This document shows positions 34,563 through 43,626 of a stretch of DNA of 64,000 nucleotides, piece after piece (position 1 is the stretch's first letter; each line of letters starts with the position of its first letter). Both the position numbers and the translations under genes were made by a program. The stretch covers positions 1 through 64,000 of the forward strand of contig UQFY01000007.1 in NCBI GenBank assembly GCA_900540385.1. Reading direction: 5' to 3'. The stretch comes from an uncultured Mollicutes bacterium (GTDB lineage Bacteria > Bacillota_I > Bacilli_A > RFN20 > CAG-826). A model generated the notes under the pieces. It was not told the origin of the DNA. It ran no database searches and was given only the letters and a program-made list of their open reading frames with translations.

Positions 34563-36254
34563 TTATTTAGCCATTTTCTCCCAGCTATCTTTGCTGATTT
34601 GAGTGTGTTCAAAGATATATTCGGAAGTGCAGCCTAGTTTTCTGAAAGCGTCAAGATATCCGCCAACGTTTTGTGTTCCGTTTTCCGAGGCGAATGAAGA
34701 AATAGTCATGGTGTAACCAATTAAGAAGGTTGGCATATTCTTTTTAAAACGGGTGGAATAAGAGGAAGGTTGAACGACCTCAGCATCCTTTCTGTAGGTA
34801 GCTAAATCTTCATAATAGGAATTCTTTAATTTGCTGATGTCATAGGTGTATTCGCAAGGAACAGTTAAACCGGTTTTTTCAGAGAAAGCAGCAAGTTCAT
34901 CGTTAGAATAGATGAATTTTAAGAATTCTTTTACGGCTTTTTCTTTACCGTTCTTTTTAACTCTAGCGTTAGCAAAAGTTAAGGTTGTACCAACGTTTAA
35001 TAAGGTTGGTTTCTTTCCTTTACCTTCTTGGACTTGTCCGGTTAAGGTCGTTGGAAGAGGCATAAAGGAAACGTGACGATCTGGATTCGAAGGATTCATC
35101 TTAGAATAGGTGTCGAAAGTTCCAACGTCTGCTGCTTCGTGGCACCAATAGGAGCCATCCCAATACATGCCATAGGATTTATTGTTGTGTTTGTTAATAA
35201 ACCAGTTCATGGCTTCGGTTGGAGTTTGGTTGCTGTTAGCAAGTGCTTCTTTGTCAATCCACTCGTTTTGAAGAGCCATATCGAAGAAAGCTAAAGAATA
35301 ATAACGGTTGGCCATGTTATATGCTTGATAACCGTTCTCGTCTGTCAATTTCATCTTGCTTGTGACTGGCTTTTTAAGACCGGAACCGCTATAGAAGACG
35401 TCTTCATTGCTAAAGCTGTTAACGACTTCAACTTCTTCTTCAGTCCAGTTACAGAAGGCGTCTTTCATGCCGTTACCACCAGTTAATGATGCCCATAATG
35501 CGACAGGGAAGTACCAAGAATAATAGTGTCCGCTGCCTGGAAGTAATATTGGGGAAACGCCATCGCCGAACATCTTGCTGCAAAGAATATTGAATTCTTC
35601 TAAAGAAGATGGAAGCCCATCATCATAGTCTCCACGAACACCGTTTGGACCTACGGATTTTTTGACGGTTTTATCGGCGATAAAATAAGCGTCACCATAC
35701 TTACTTTGGTAAAGGTCTTTATCTTCTGCATCGACGCTAGGATCAGCAAAATAGAAATTCTTTTCATTGAAAAGATCTTTATCGTAGCTTAATCCAGGGA
35801 ACCATTCATAATGGGGCAAAGCGTAATATTTACCATCGACGCCTTTGCATCTTTCTTTGATGTTATCTTCGATTTTGTCTTCGATTGGTGCAACAACATC
35901 GGAAAGATCTAAAAGGAAGTTTTGGGCGCTTAATTGATAAGGGTCAACAGTACTTTCATAAATGAAGATGTCGTCACCACTGCTCTTTAATTCGGTGTTG
36001 AAAATAACGTTCTTCTTTTGAGTGATTTTGAAGTTGATACCTTTCTTACCTTCTTCAAAAGAGGTTTCTTTGTTTGCTTCCGCAAAACGTTTTGTGGCGT
36101 TTGTAACCCATTCTTTACCACCAGTTCCGTTAAAAAGAACGATGTTTACGGTTGTGATTGAAGAGGAAGAATGACCTCCGTCACAAGCGCATAAGCCACC
36201 CATTATGGCGGTTAATCCGGCTAAGGCTAAGCAATTGAGTTTTAAGTTTTTCAT
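34563..36254 (-). CDS. extracellular solute-binding lipoprotein of the sugar ABC importer
   Basis: 563 residues. Lipobox GGLCAC (about Cys 24), Ser-rich spacer, then a family 1 type binding protein: TVNIVLFNGTGGKEW, a hinge region with GKYYALPHYEW, and later GMYWDGSYWCHEA and NVGTTLTFANARV. The length is in the range of the YtcQ/LipO group used for pectin-derived oligosaccharides, but specificity cannot be read. Second gene of the operon, with a good SD (AAGGAG) upstream. Confidence 0.87.
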   Translation of the reverse strand: MKNLKLNCLALAGLTAIMGGLCACDGGHSSSSITTVNIVLFNGTGGKEWVTNATKRFAEANKETSFEEGKKGINFKITQKKNVIFNTELKSSGDDIFIYESTVDPYQLSAQNFLLDLSDVVAPIEDKIEDNIKERCKGVDGKYYALPHYEWFPGLSYDKDLFNEKNFYFADPSVDAEDKDLYQSKYGDAYFIADKTVKKSVGPNGVRGDYDDGLPSSLEEFNILCSKMFGDGVSPILLPGSGHYYSWYFPVALWASLTGGNGMKDAFCNWTEEEVEVVNSFSNEDVFYSGSGLKKPVTSKMKLTDENGYQAYNMANRYYSLAFFDMALQNEWIDKEALANSNQTPTEAMNWFINKHNNKSYGMYWDGSYWCHEAADVGTFDTYSKMNPSNPDRHVSFMPLPTTLTGQVQEGKGKKPTLLNVGTTLTFANARVKKNGKEKAVKEFLKFIYSNDELAAFSEKTGLTVPCEYTYDISKLKNSYYEDLATYRKDAEVVQPSSYSTRFKKNMPTFLIGYTMTISSFASENGTQNVGGYLDAFRKLGCTSEYIFEHTQISKDSWEKMAK

Positions 36255-36272
36255 TTTTATCTCCTTAATTTT

Positions 36273-38843
36273 TTATTTCATTAAAGTAATCGGAAGCGAA
36301 TAGGAACATGTAAGTCCATCTTTCTCTAGGCTGAGAGTGATATTGCCACTACCATCAGATGGGTTTGCTCCAAAGGCTTTTTCTCTCTCAAACATGAGGA
36401 TATTGGATTCTAGTACGGCTCCTTCAATGACTTTTCCATTGTATGTGGCTTTATTTAATGCCATGTTGCCATATTTTGAACCGACATCGATGGTGATGAA
36501 CTCGTTTGCGAGGTTTACTTTGGTATTGGTAGTTGACGTTGTTTTGTAACTTCCGCTAACACCCTCAAGTTCCATTGGTAATACGCAATTATCCAATGTG
36601 ATAACTTTAGTGGAGGTTGTGCGTTTGATGCCCACATAACCAAGTTGATCACAATTGATGATGAAATTCTCGAATTTGCATCCGCCAAATCCTTCGTAAG
36701 TAACTCCTCCAAAGAGGGAAACAAGAGGTGAAGCAGAGTTCACTGTGACGTTTTTGAAGTAATTGCAGTGAGCGATGTTGGAAGAGATAAATCCTCCGCC
36801 AGAGGCGAATAAGCAATTTTGATAATTCTTGCCATATCCGTCGGCTAAACAATTGAAACTTGCATTCTCAATAATGGCTCCGCATAAACTTGGACCAAGA
36901 ATGGAAGTAACGGCGAAATTCCCAGATGTTGAACCAAATTTAACAGCGGTGAAGTTGATGTTTTTAAGAACGGCCCCTCCACCAACGACGGAGAATAATC
37001 CGCCATAAGATGGATTTAAGTAGACGGTATGACCATCTCCATCAATGGTTCCTCTAAAACCGTTGGCACCATTGTCATTATGTTGGTCAGGAATGTATCC
37101 ACCATGAGAAATAGGACTTGTTTCAGTGCCGATATCTTTTGCCAAACGGTAATAACCGAAGTTAATGACACGATTTTCTTTACCATCGGTTTTGGCACGA
37201 TATGTATCGAGCGCGATAAATTCTTCTTTGGTGTTAATGATCTTGGTAATTAAGAGGATAGGCGCGTATATGGTAACGTCTTTCTCTCCTTTTTTACCTT
37301 CAATGACGATTTCTCTTTCCCCTGCGATTTCTTTGTTTTTGATTGTTTTCAAAGAAATGTTTGCTGGGTCTTTTCCTAAGTCAATGTTTCCTAAAGAAAT
37401 GAAAGAAATAGAGTCGAGGCTATTTTCTCCAAGATTTAAGGAGATGGTTTCGTTTTCTAATGAGAATTCTTGTCTATTGGATAAGGTGATTGTTTCTTTT
37501 TCTTCACCAAGTAAGATTTCTTTCACTTTAGCGATTTGGGAAGAAGGAACATTTACATATCTCGTTAAATAGTTTTCGATGGCTAAAGAAAGGCTGCCCT
37601 TTCCATCTCCATAATATTGGATGATGTCGTTATACATTTCACCGAAAGCAACATAGTTATTGCCTGCTTGATTCATGTAAACGCCAGATGCGTCGAAATG
37701 ATCGCCATCGACTTTGCTTCTAAGTCTTTCACCGAATTTGCTAAAGCTTGTTAATTCAAAATCACGGATGGTATCTTCATAAGAAACACCGAGTAATCCT
37801 TCAATAAGGAAAGCAAGTGTACCTGTTCTATCTGCACCAGCGTTGCAATGGAAATATACTGGATAATTCGCTTCATCAGATAAGGTTGCAAAAATCTCAC
37901 GAAGGGATTTAGCAGTAATGCCATCGTTAGCGGCAGCATTTTTGGAATCGGCTAATACCATATCGCCAAAGGAATCGTGACCGTTTGTTGCAGCGAAGCT
38001 ATCTGGATCTAGGATGCGGTTATATTGGCCTAATTGGGCTTGAATGTATTTTTTATTTGGATCAAAGGCGCATTGTTTTTGCTCGCCATCATCTTTGCCC
38101 GTAATACGTAAATCGATTTCTGTTTGGATTTTCAAAGTCTCATTAAAGACTTTTTTGCCATTTTCATCTAAATCGGCCCATCCATTGAGATTATTTAGCA
38201 ATCCTCCACGGAATAATTTTCCATAACGGATGGTTTTATCTCCAGCCTTCCAACCTCCTAAATCACGGATGTTGTAAGCACCACCTGCATTAATGAAACG
38301 AACGGATGTCCCTAATGTTTTAAAGGTAGAGACATTGGAGGTGTCTTTGGTTTTGGTGCCTTTTACTTTCCAATAATAAGTAGTATTAGGAATAAGGTTA
38401 TCCGCGGAATAGGAAGAAGAAAGGGAAGAAACCTTTGCTTCTATCGCGTTTTCAAAATTCTCGTTATCGGCAAGATAAATGGTGTAATTCGCGCTGCCAT
38501 CTTTTTCCCAACTTAGCTTTACAGACGTACAAGTTAAGTTTTTGTTTTCGGCTTCTTTGGCTTTGCTTATTGCCTCTATTTGATCCGCTTCTTTATTCGC
38601 TTTAATGTAATTAATCAAAGGTGTTGGAGTGATTTGAATTTCTTCACCAGCACTTGGAGAGAGAAGCTTGATTTGAGCATGTGTTACGGAAGGGATGTCA
38701 TCCTCAACACTATCGGCACTCGATGGCATTGAAGAAACTACCTGTTCACTACTGGAAACCTCCGGCTCTGTTTGGCAAGAGGCTAGTGTCATCAAAAGGG
38801 AAGCAAGTCCTAGACAGAGAAAGCGTTTGTTTTTTCTATTCAT
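36273..38843 (-). CDS. exported lipoprotein with FN3-like and tyrosine-phosphatase-like domains and a C-terminal beta-helix part
   Basis: 856 residues. Lipobox LASC (Cys 23). Residues about 52-178 form an FN3-like unit (LSWEKDGSANYTIYL, NTTYYWKVKGTKT). Residues about 182-440 match the Y_phosphatase3 family: FINAGGAYNIRDLGGW and the P-loop HCNAGADRTG with catalytic Cys 333 and Arg 339, the C-x5-R motif complete. From about 560 a beta-helix/GLUG segment appears (GFRGTIDGDGHTVYLNPSYG, GLFSVVGGGAVLKNINF). First gene of the operon. Being outside the membrane it cannot act on cytoplasmic phosphotyrosine of its own cell; phosphorylated sugars, inositol phosphates or host phosphoproteins are candidate substrates. 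The motif is intact, so I expect an active enzyme. Confidence 0.82.
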   Translation of the reverse strand: MNRKNKRFLCLGLASLLMTLASCQTEPEVSSSEQVVSSMPSSADSVEDDIPSVTHAQIKLLSPSAGEEIQITPTPLINYIKANKEADQIEAISKAKEAENKNLTCTSVKLSWEKDGSANYTIYLADNENFENAIEAKVSSLSSSYSADNLIPNTTYYWKVKGTKTKDTSNVSTFKTLGTSVRFINAGGAYNIRDLGGWKAGDKTIRYGKLFRGGLLNNLNGWADLDENGKKVFNETLKIQTEIDLRITGKDDGEQKQCAFDPNKKYIQAQLGQYNRILDPDSFAATNGHDSFGDMVLADSKNAAANDGITAKSLREIFATLSDEANYPVYFHCNAGADRTGTLAFLIEGLLGVSYEDTIRDFELTSFSKFGERLRSKVDGDHFDASGVYMNQAGNNYVAFGEMYNDIIQYYGDGKGSLSLAIENYLTRYVNVPSSQIAKVKEILLGEEKETITLSNRQEFSLENETISLNLGENSLDSISFISLGNIDLGKDPANISLKTIKNKEIAGEREIVIEGKKGEKDVTIYAPILLITKIINTKEEFIALDTYRAKTDGKENRVINFGYYRLAKDIGTETSPISHGGYIPDQHNDNGANGFRGTIDGDGHTVYLNPSYGGLFSVVGGGAVLKNINFTAVKFGSTSGNFAVTSILGPSLCGAIIENASFNCLADGYGKNYQNCLFASGGGFISSNIAHCNYFKNVTVNSASPLVSLFGGVTYEGFGGCKFENFIINCDQLGYVGIKRTTSTKVITLDNCVLPMELEGVSGSYKTTSTTNTKVNLANEFITIDVGSKYGNMALNKATYNGKVIEGAVLESNILMFEREKAFGANPSDGSGNITLSLEKDGLTCSYSLPITLMK

Positions 38844-38857
38844 TGGGAGTCTCCTAA

Positions 38858-38884
38858 TTACAAAGTATTTTGTAAGCGATTACA
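38858..38884 (-). promoter_or_regulatory. cre-like site and adjacent palindrome ahead of the glycan operon
   Basis: TGTAAGCGATTACA (38871-38884) satisfies the CcpA cre consensus TGWNANCGNTNWCA at every fixed position. It overlaps TTACAAAGTATTTTGTAA (38858-38875), a palindrome of seven plus seven bases around four. Both sit between the AGGAG of the first operon gene and its upstream region, suiting repression by carbon source plus a specific regulator. Confidence 0.6.
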
Positions 38885-38891
38885 TTTTATT

Positions 38892-38905
38892 TTTTTGAGC
38901 AAAAA
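38892..38905 (+). promoter_or_regulatory. TTTTTGAGCAAAAA site shared with the rhaB region
   Basis: This 14-base inverted repeat is identical to 12025-12038. It lies in the divergent region between the phosphatase-like gene and the AraC regulator gene. A shared regulator for the rha and glycan operons is a plausible reading; A/T-rich flanks weaken it. Confidence 0.4.
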
Positions 38906-39083
38906 AAAGAAATCATCATATTTGATATCGTAGTTGCACTTTTTTACGCATAGAGAATGTTGTTCTTTTTTGTAGATAAGTTTTTGGAATGTGAAATAAA
39001 ATTGTGTTAGGTTGTTTTTGGATTAAATGAAACCTTTGCCGTAATTTTCTTCTTAGAATAAAATGACAAAAACAGGAAAAGCT

Positions 39084-39959
39084 ATGAAACAAGAAATGCG
39101 TGTATTCACCTCTAAACAATATTCGTCAAAAGATCCTAATCTTCATGTTTTCTTTTATCTTAAAAAAGGTCAGGAACCCCTACATACACACGACTTTATC
39201 GAAATCATGTATATCAATTCCGGTGAAATTGAAGAATACGTCAACGATAAGCATTTCATCGCTAAAAAGGGTGATCTGGTTTTCATGAACTTCAATAGCA
39301 CACATTCCTTTAAGACAAATAACCAAGCTACTTTCTATAACGTTTGTTTCTATCCGGAAACATTAGAGAAAATGATTAATCCTGAGAATGCGTTCTCTCT
39401 TTTGTCACTGTCCGCTTTTAATGAACTTTCGAAAGGAAAAGAGGAAGGTGTTGTCTCTTTCTCCCCTGCTGAGCAAAAACAAATTCAATATATCCTTGAG
39501 AAAATGGTTGAAGAGCAAGCGAAACGTCTCCCTCGTTTTGAAGTGGTTAATGAGTCTTATATGAATATCTTGATTACGATGATTCTTCGAAAGATATCCT
39601 TGCCAGAAGAAACCGAAATGGATGCCTGGAACGAACTTGCGGATTATATTTCGGATAACTTGGATGGTGATCTTTCTTTGGAAATGCTTGCTAAGAAATG
39701 TTTCTATAACCCATCCTATTTCTCGCGTTTATTCAAAAGCAAATTCAATGTTTCTTTAGTGGAATACGTTTCGAATAAAAGAATCGAGAAAGCCATGCAG
39801 CTATTAAGTGAGACAGAGCTTTCTATTTTTGCGATTTCCACTGCTTGCGGATTCTCCAATAAGAGTGTTTTCTATCGCACTTTCTCAAAGGTAACAGGCA
39901 AAACACCGAATGAGTATCGTAGCAAGGTCACGCAAAAATCATTGGAGATGAAAGATTAA
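39084..39959 (+). CDS. AraC-family transcriptional regulator
   Basis: 291 residues from the ATG reading MKQEMRVFTS, which has AGGAAAAG just before it; an ATG at 39063 has no SD. The N-terminal cupin-like domain shows EPLHTHDFIEIMYINSGE and KKGDLVFMNFNSTHSF. The C-terminal part holds the two helix-turn-helix units of the AraC family: LSLEMLAKKCFYNPSYFSRL and IFAISTACGFSNKSVFYRTF with KVTGKTPNEYR. It is divergent from the ten-gene glycan operon and co-oriented with the CE15-like esterase gene, so it most likely activates both in response to a sugar signal. A candidate promoter is TTGGAT (39018-39023) with TAATTT (39042-39047). Confidence 0.9.
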   Translation: MKQEMRVFTSKQYSSKDPNLHVFFYLKKGQEPLHTHDFIEIMYINSGEIEEYVNDKHFIAKKGDLVFMNFNSTHSFKTNNQATFYNVCFYPETLEKMINPENAFSLLSLSAFNELSKGKEEGVVSFSPAEQKQIQYILEKMVEEQAKRLPRFEVVNESYMNILITMILRKISLPEETEMDAWNELADYISDNLDGDLSLEMLAKKCFYNPSYFSRLFKSKFNVSLVEYVSNKRIEKAMQLLSETELSIFAISTACGFSNKSVFYRTFSKVTGKTPNEYRSKVTQKSLEMKD

Positions 39960-39963
39960 AAAC

Positions 39964-41004
39964 ATGGAAAAGAATAAGCAAATCCTTTCTTATTTCTTAG
40001 AAAACGAATACGGTATTCTCCCTTCTTTTGATGACGTATCTGTTTATTACGAATGCGTTGATGAAAATAAAAAGGCGTTAGATGGCTTGGCTCATCTAAA
40101 AAATATGCGTGTTCACCTTAAAAGGAAGGAAAGAATGACTTCCTTTGGTTTTGATATGTTCTTGCCAGAAAAACCAAAAGGCCTATTTCTTTTTCTTTGT
40201 AATCGCCCCGTCGGTTTTATTTCTAAAGAAGAAATCGATCCAACCCGTAAATGTAAAAGTTCTTTCTATCCTGTGGAGGAAATCCTTAAAAGAGGGTATG
40301 GGTGCCTTGCTTTTCTTACTTCCGAGGTTGTGGAGGATAAAAACGGTTTCCATTATGGCATCAATTCTTTATTCCCTGAGATTTCTCATTCCCTTCCTCA
40401 TGAGTACGGAACCTTATTGATGTGGGCTAAAGGATTTTCTTTGATTATCGATTATTTAAAGAAAGACCCCCTCACAAAGAATTTGCCATTGGCAAGTGTC
40501 GGGCATTCTCGTGGAGGAAAAACCTCATTATTAGCGGGTGTATTAGACGAAAGAATCAATCTTGTCATCTCTTCTTGCGCTGGTTGCAGTGGCGATGCAG
40601 AACAAAGCAACTATCATGCTGGGGCAGAGACAATCGAGGTGATTACAGGAGCGTTCCCTTACTGGTTCACTCCTAATTATCGTGTTTTCGTTTCTCAAAA
40701 AATGGTTTATCAACAAAGTGATTTCCTCTCTTTGTTAGCCCCACGTCTTCTTTATACTTCCTCTAAGAGCGAGGATCTTTGGGCTGACCCATTAGGTGAA
40801 TATGAGACTCTTCTTAAGCTAAATCCCGTTTATGAAAAATGTGGAGTTATGGGCTTAGAACCTTTTTCTGATTTCAAAATGGATGAAGAAAGAATTTCCC
40901 AAACAGGGAATATTGCCCATCACCACTTAAAAGGGATTCATGATCTAGATAAAAGAGATTGGAATCTATATATGGATTTCTGGGATAAGAAACTCGGTTA
41001 TTAA
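39964..41004 (+). CDS. CE15-like alpha/beta-hydrolase (sugar ester esterase)
   Basis: 346 residues, no signal peptide. The nucleophile elbow is GHSRGGK with Ser 182, and the family-typical LAGVLDERINLVISSCAGC follows. A late His (H326 in HHHLKGIHDLD) fits the catalytic His of glucuronoyl esterases. CE15 enzymes cleave esters of glucuronic acid; relatives act as acetyl esterases on pectin-type oligosaccharides. It starts four bases after the AraC gene, and its stop codon overlaps that of the convergent GH95 gene within TTAA. Cytoplasmic location implies action on imported oligomers. Confidence 0.7.
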   Translation: MEKNKQILSYFLENEYGILPSFDDVSVYYECVDENKKALDGLAHLKNMRVHLKRKERMTSFGFDMFLPEKPKGLFLFLCNRPVGFISKEEIDPTRKCKSSFYPVEEILKRGYGCLAFLTSEVVEDKNGFHYGINSLFPEISHSLPHEYGTLLMWAKGFSLIIDYLKKDPLTKNLPLASVGHSRGGKTSLLAGVLDERINLVISSCAGCSGDAEQSNYHAGAETIEVITGAFPYWFTPNYRVFVSQKMVYQQSDFLSLLAPRLLYTSSKSEDLWADPLGEYETLLKLNPVYEKCGVMGLEPFSDFKMDEERISQTGNIAHHHLKGIHDLDKRDWNLYMDFWDKKLGY

Positions 41005-43616
41005 TCGAAATCCCAGCCGATCTTTTCGCTTATTAAGTTATTCGTACGAACCCTTAATTGATAACGGTCTTCCTCCAATTGACTTGCGGGATGAATAAAA
41101 ACAAGCGACCCCTTATCCGTTTCAGCGTAAGAAGATTCTGCGTCAACGAGTTTATAAGTTGCTCTTCCTTTATGCATCAAAGAATAGTCTTTGTCTAAGT
41201 AAGAAGACTCTTTATCGAATTTTCCGAGAAACTCATAAGCAGGTTCGTTTTCTTTCGCTCGATAAAGAACAACTTGCCCTTCCTTTTTCCAAGACAAAAG
41301 GACTCCATCTTTTTGATAGGTGGCTTTAAAGTCTTGAGGAATTCTTTTCTTTAAGACTTTTTGGAAATGAATAATGGTATATGTATGGCCTATTTTTGTT
41401 TTTAAGGATATGAAATGTTCCTTGTTTTCGAAGGAGATATTTTCTCCATTGTCGAGGATTCGTGTTTCCCCACTAATTCCTGGGTAATACAAAGTGAGGT
41501 CTCTTCCCTTATTGGAAAGAATCTGGATTTCTTGCAACGTGTTCTTGCTATAAAGGATATTCACATCAAAGTTGCCTCTCGCCTTTAGCCCTTTCACGTA
41601 GACGTTCTCCCAACGAGAAGGCAAGGCGGGCAAGATAGAAAGGTATCCTTCATGGCTTTGCAAAAGCATTTCGGCGATACCCGCTGTCGCGCCAAAGTTC
41701 CCATCAATTTGGAAAGGAGGATGAACATCCCAAAGGTTCGGATGGGTTTTCTTTTGTAGCAAGATCTTCAAAAGACGATAGGCGTGATCCCCATCGCCGA
41801 TTCTGCATTGGCAACATAAACGATGTGCCAAAGCCCAACCGGTAGAGAAATCTCCACGGTAGGATAAGGTTAATTTTGCTGCATCGAGATAAGCAGGTGT
41901 TTGTTTGGTGATTAAATCTCCAGGCATCAGTCCAACAAGTTCTGATAAATGACGATGGGCATATTCCCCTATCTCGCCATAGAAATGTTCTTCCCCATAT
42001 TCTTTGATTTGTCCGGAGTAGCCAATTTGGATAGATCCGTAGTGATGTATTTGTTGTTTTTCTTTTTCGATGACCTCATCGTTTTTCTTAAGAATAGAAG
42101 CAAAGCGTATGTCGTTTTGGGCGTTTTCTTCGAACCATTGTTCATCGAAAGCACAGCCAATCGTGTGATAGTATTGCTGTTTTTTGTCGCTATTTACCCA
42201 ATGTCCAGAAAGAATTTGTTCTGGCGAAGCGCTACATGTGCAAAGATATTCGTTACCGTATTGTTTGATGCATTTTTGGAAGAATTTAGTCAGACCATGT
42301 ATGCATGGATAAACGCAATCTTCCAACAATGTTTCATCTAAAGTGTAATCATACGCGTCGGTAAATAGTTGCCCTGTCATTCCGCCTGTTCCTGGACCCG
42401 AATGACCTTCTGGGTTTAAGCCTTCTATTTCATAAGCGAAGGCCCCTGTGCCAATAATCCAACCAGCCTCTTCTAAAGGAATGTCCGTATGGAAAGCTTC
42501 TTCTAAGTATTTTTTTGCGTTTGCTTGAGCTTTTGGAAGATAGGCTTTGAAGAAATCGATATAAGGGTAGAATGTCTCGCTTAAGTTGGTAATGAAAGCG
42601 GGCCAGTAATTCATCTGGATGTTGATGTTATGCCAAAAACCTGAACCCCATGGGGATTTATCATGCGCTGTCCAAACTCCTTGTAAGGATGGAGGTAAGC
42701 CTCCTTTACGTGAAGAGGAAATGAGCAAATGTCTTCCAAAAAAGAAATAGAGCTCTTCTAAATAAGGTACCCATTCATTTTTGCGGTACGCTTCAAGAAG
42801 CTCTGGCACACTTCTATTGTCTTTTTCATTTGAAAGAACGAAATCCACGCGATCCATGAGGGACGTGTAGTCGTTTTTATGATTTTGATAGAGATTCGCA
42901 TAGGATTTATTGCTTGCTTGATTTAGGGTTTCTAATATCTCTTCATGAGGATCTTCCCCCATTGCTTTCTCAGTAAAGAAAGTTTCCTTACAAAGTTTAT
43001 AAGAGGTTCCTCCAACGAAAAGCAAGGTAACGTGTTTAGCGTTTTTTATTTCTATGCTATCCTCTTTCGTTATCTTTTCACCATCCGTTAAAACACGTAT
43101 GCGTCCTTCGTAAAGAAGATCTCTGCTTGGAAGGCTTCCTCTAGCAAGGATGTCATAACCATCCTTTTCTATTTGCCCTGTTCTTCCTCCTTCTTCTAAA
43201 GTTCTATCCCCAAGAAAAGGAATGATAAGCTTAGCAAGCAAAGAGATAGGGCGTTTTGCATTTATGTGATAGACAAGAACTTTATCGGGATAGGAATAGA
43301 AGGCTTCCCTGTTAATGGAGTTGCTATCCATATCGTAAGAAGAATAAATGATTCCGTCATTTAAACGGAGGCCTCTTTGATAGTCACTGATTCTTGCTTC
43401 TCTGAATTCAAGATGGATTTCAAGGAAGTTAGATACCCCTCCTTTTGAAAAAGTGTTCGCGAATTCATTGGTTGTAATTTGAATTCTTTCCTTTTTCGTT
43501 CCACCAAAAATGGACGCGCCAAAACGTCCATTGCCAATAGGCAAGGAATATCTTTCCCAACCTTTAATGGAATCGGGTGCTTCCTCAAAATAACGTAATT
43601 CTAAGTTCTTTCGCAT
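41001..43616 (-). CDS. GH95-family alpha-L-fucosidase or related glycosidase
   Basis: 871 residues from MRKNLELRYFEEAP; the ATG at 43616 has GAGGAAA eight bases upstream, and an upstream in-frame start inside the neighbouring gene is not needed. GH95 landmarks: N-terminal LPIGNGRFGASIFGGTKKE, GGLPPSLQGVW, the substrate Asn pair in HNINIQMNYWPA, the catalytic-acid region CSASPEQ, and FQIDGNFGATAGIAEML. In the Bifidobacterium fucosidase these sites correspond to N421/N423, E566 and D766. About 90 extra C-terminal residues look FN3-like (GVLLSWKKEGQVVLYRAKE). No signal peptide. GH95 also includes alpha-L-galactosidases, so fucose is likely but not certain. Confidence 0.88.
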   Translation of the reverse strand: MRKNLELRYFEEAPDSIKGWERYSLPIGNGRFGASIFGGTKKERIQITTNEFANTFSKGGVSNFLEIHLEFREARISDYQRGLRLNDGIIYSSYDMDSNSINREAFYSYPDKVLVYHINAKRPISLLAKLIIPFLGDRTLEEGGRTGQIEKDGYDILARGSLPSRDLLYEGRIRVLTDGEKITKEDSIEIKNAKHVTLLFVGGTSYKLCKETFFTEKAMGEDPHEEILETLNQASNKSYANLYQNHKNDYTSLMDRVDFVLSNEKDNRSVPELLEAYRKNEWVPYLEELYFFFGRHLLISSSRKGGLPPSLQGVWTAHDKSPWGSGFWHNINIQMNYWPAFITNLSETFYPYIDFFKAYLPKAQANAKKYLEEAFHTDIPLEEAGWIIGTGAFAYEIEGLNPEGHSGPGTGGMTGQLFTDAYDYTLDETLLEDCVYPCIHGLTKFFQKCIKQYGNEYLCTCSASPEQILSGHWVNSDKKQQYYHTIGCAFDEQWFEENAQNDIRFASILKKNDEVIEKEKQQIHHYGSIQIGYSGQIKEYGEEHFYGEIGEYAHRHLSELVGLMPGDLITKQTPAYLDAAKLTLSYRGDFSTGWALAHRLCCQCRIGDGDHAYRLLKILLQKKTHPNLWDVHPPFQIDGNFGATAGIAEMLLQSHEGYLSILPALPSRWENVYVKGLKARGNFDVNILYSKNTLQEIQILSNKGRDLTLYYPGISGETRILDNGENISFENKEHFISLKTKIGHTYTIIHFQKVLKKRIPQDFKATYQKDGVLLSWKKEGQVVLYRAKENEPAYEFLGKFDKESSYLDKDYSLMHKGRATYKLVDAESSYAETDKGSLVFIHPASQLEEDRYQLRVRTNNLISEKIGWDFD

Positions 43617-43626
43617 AGATATTTCC

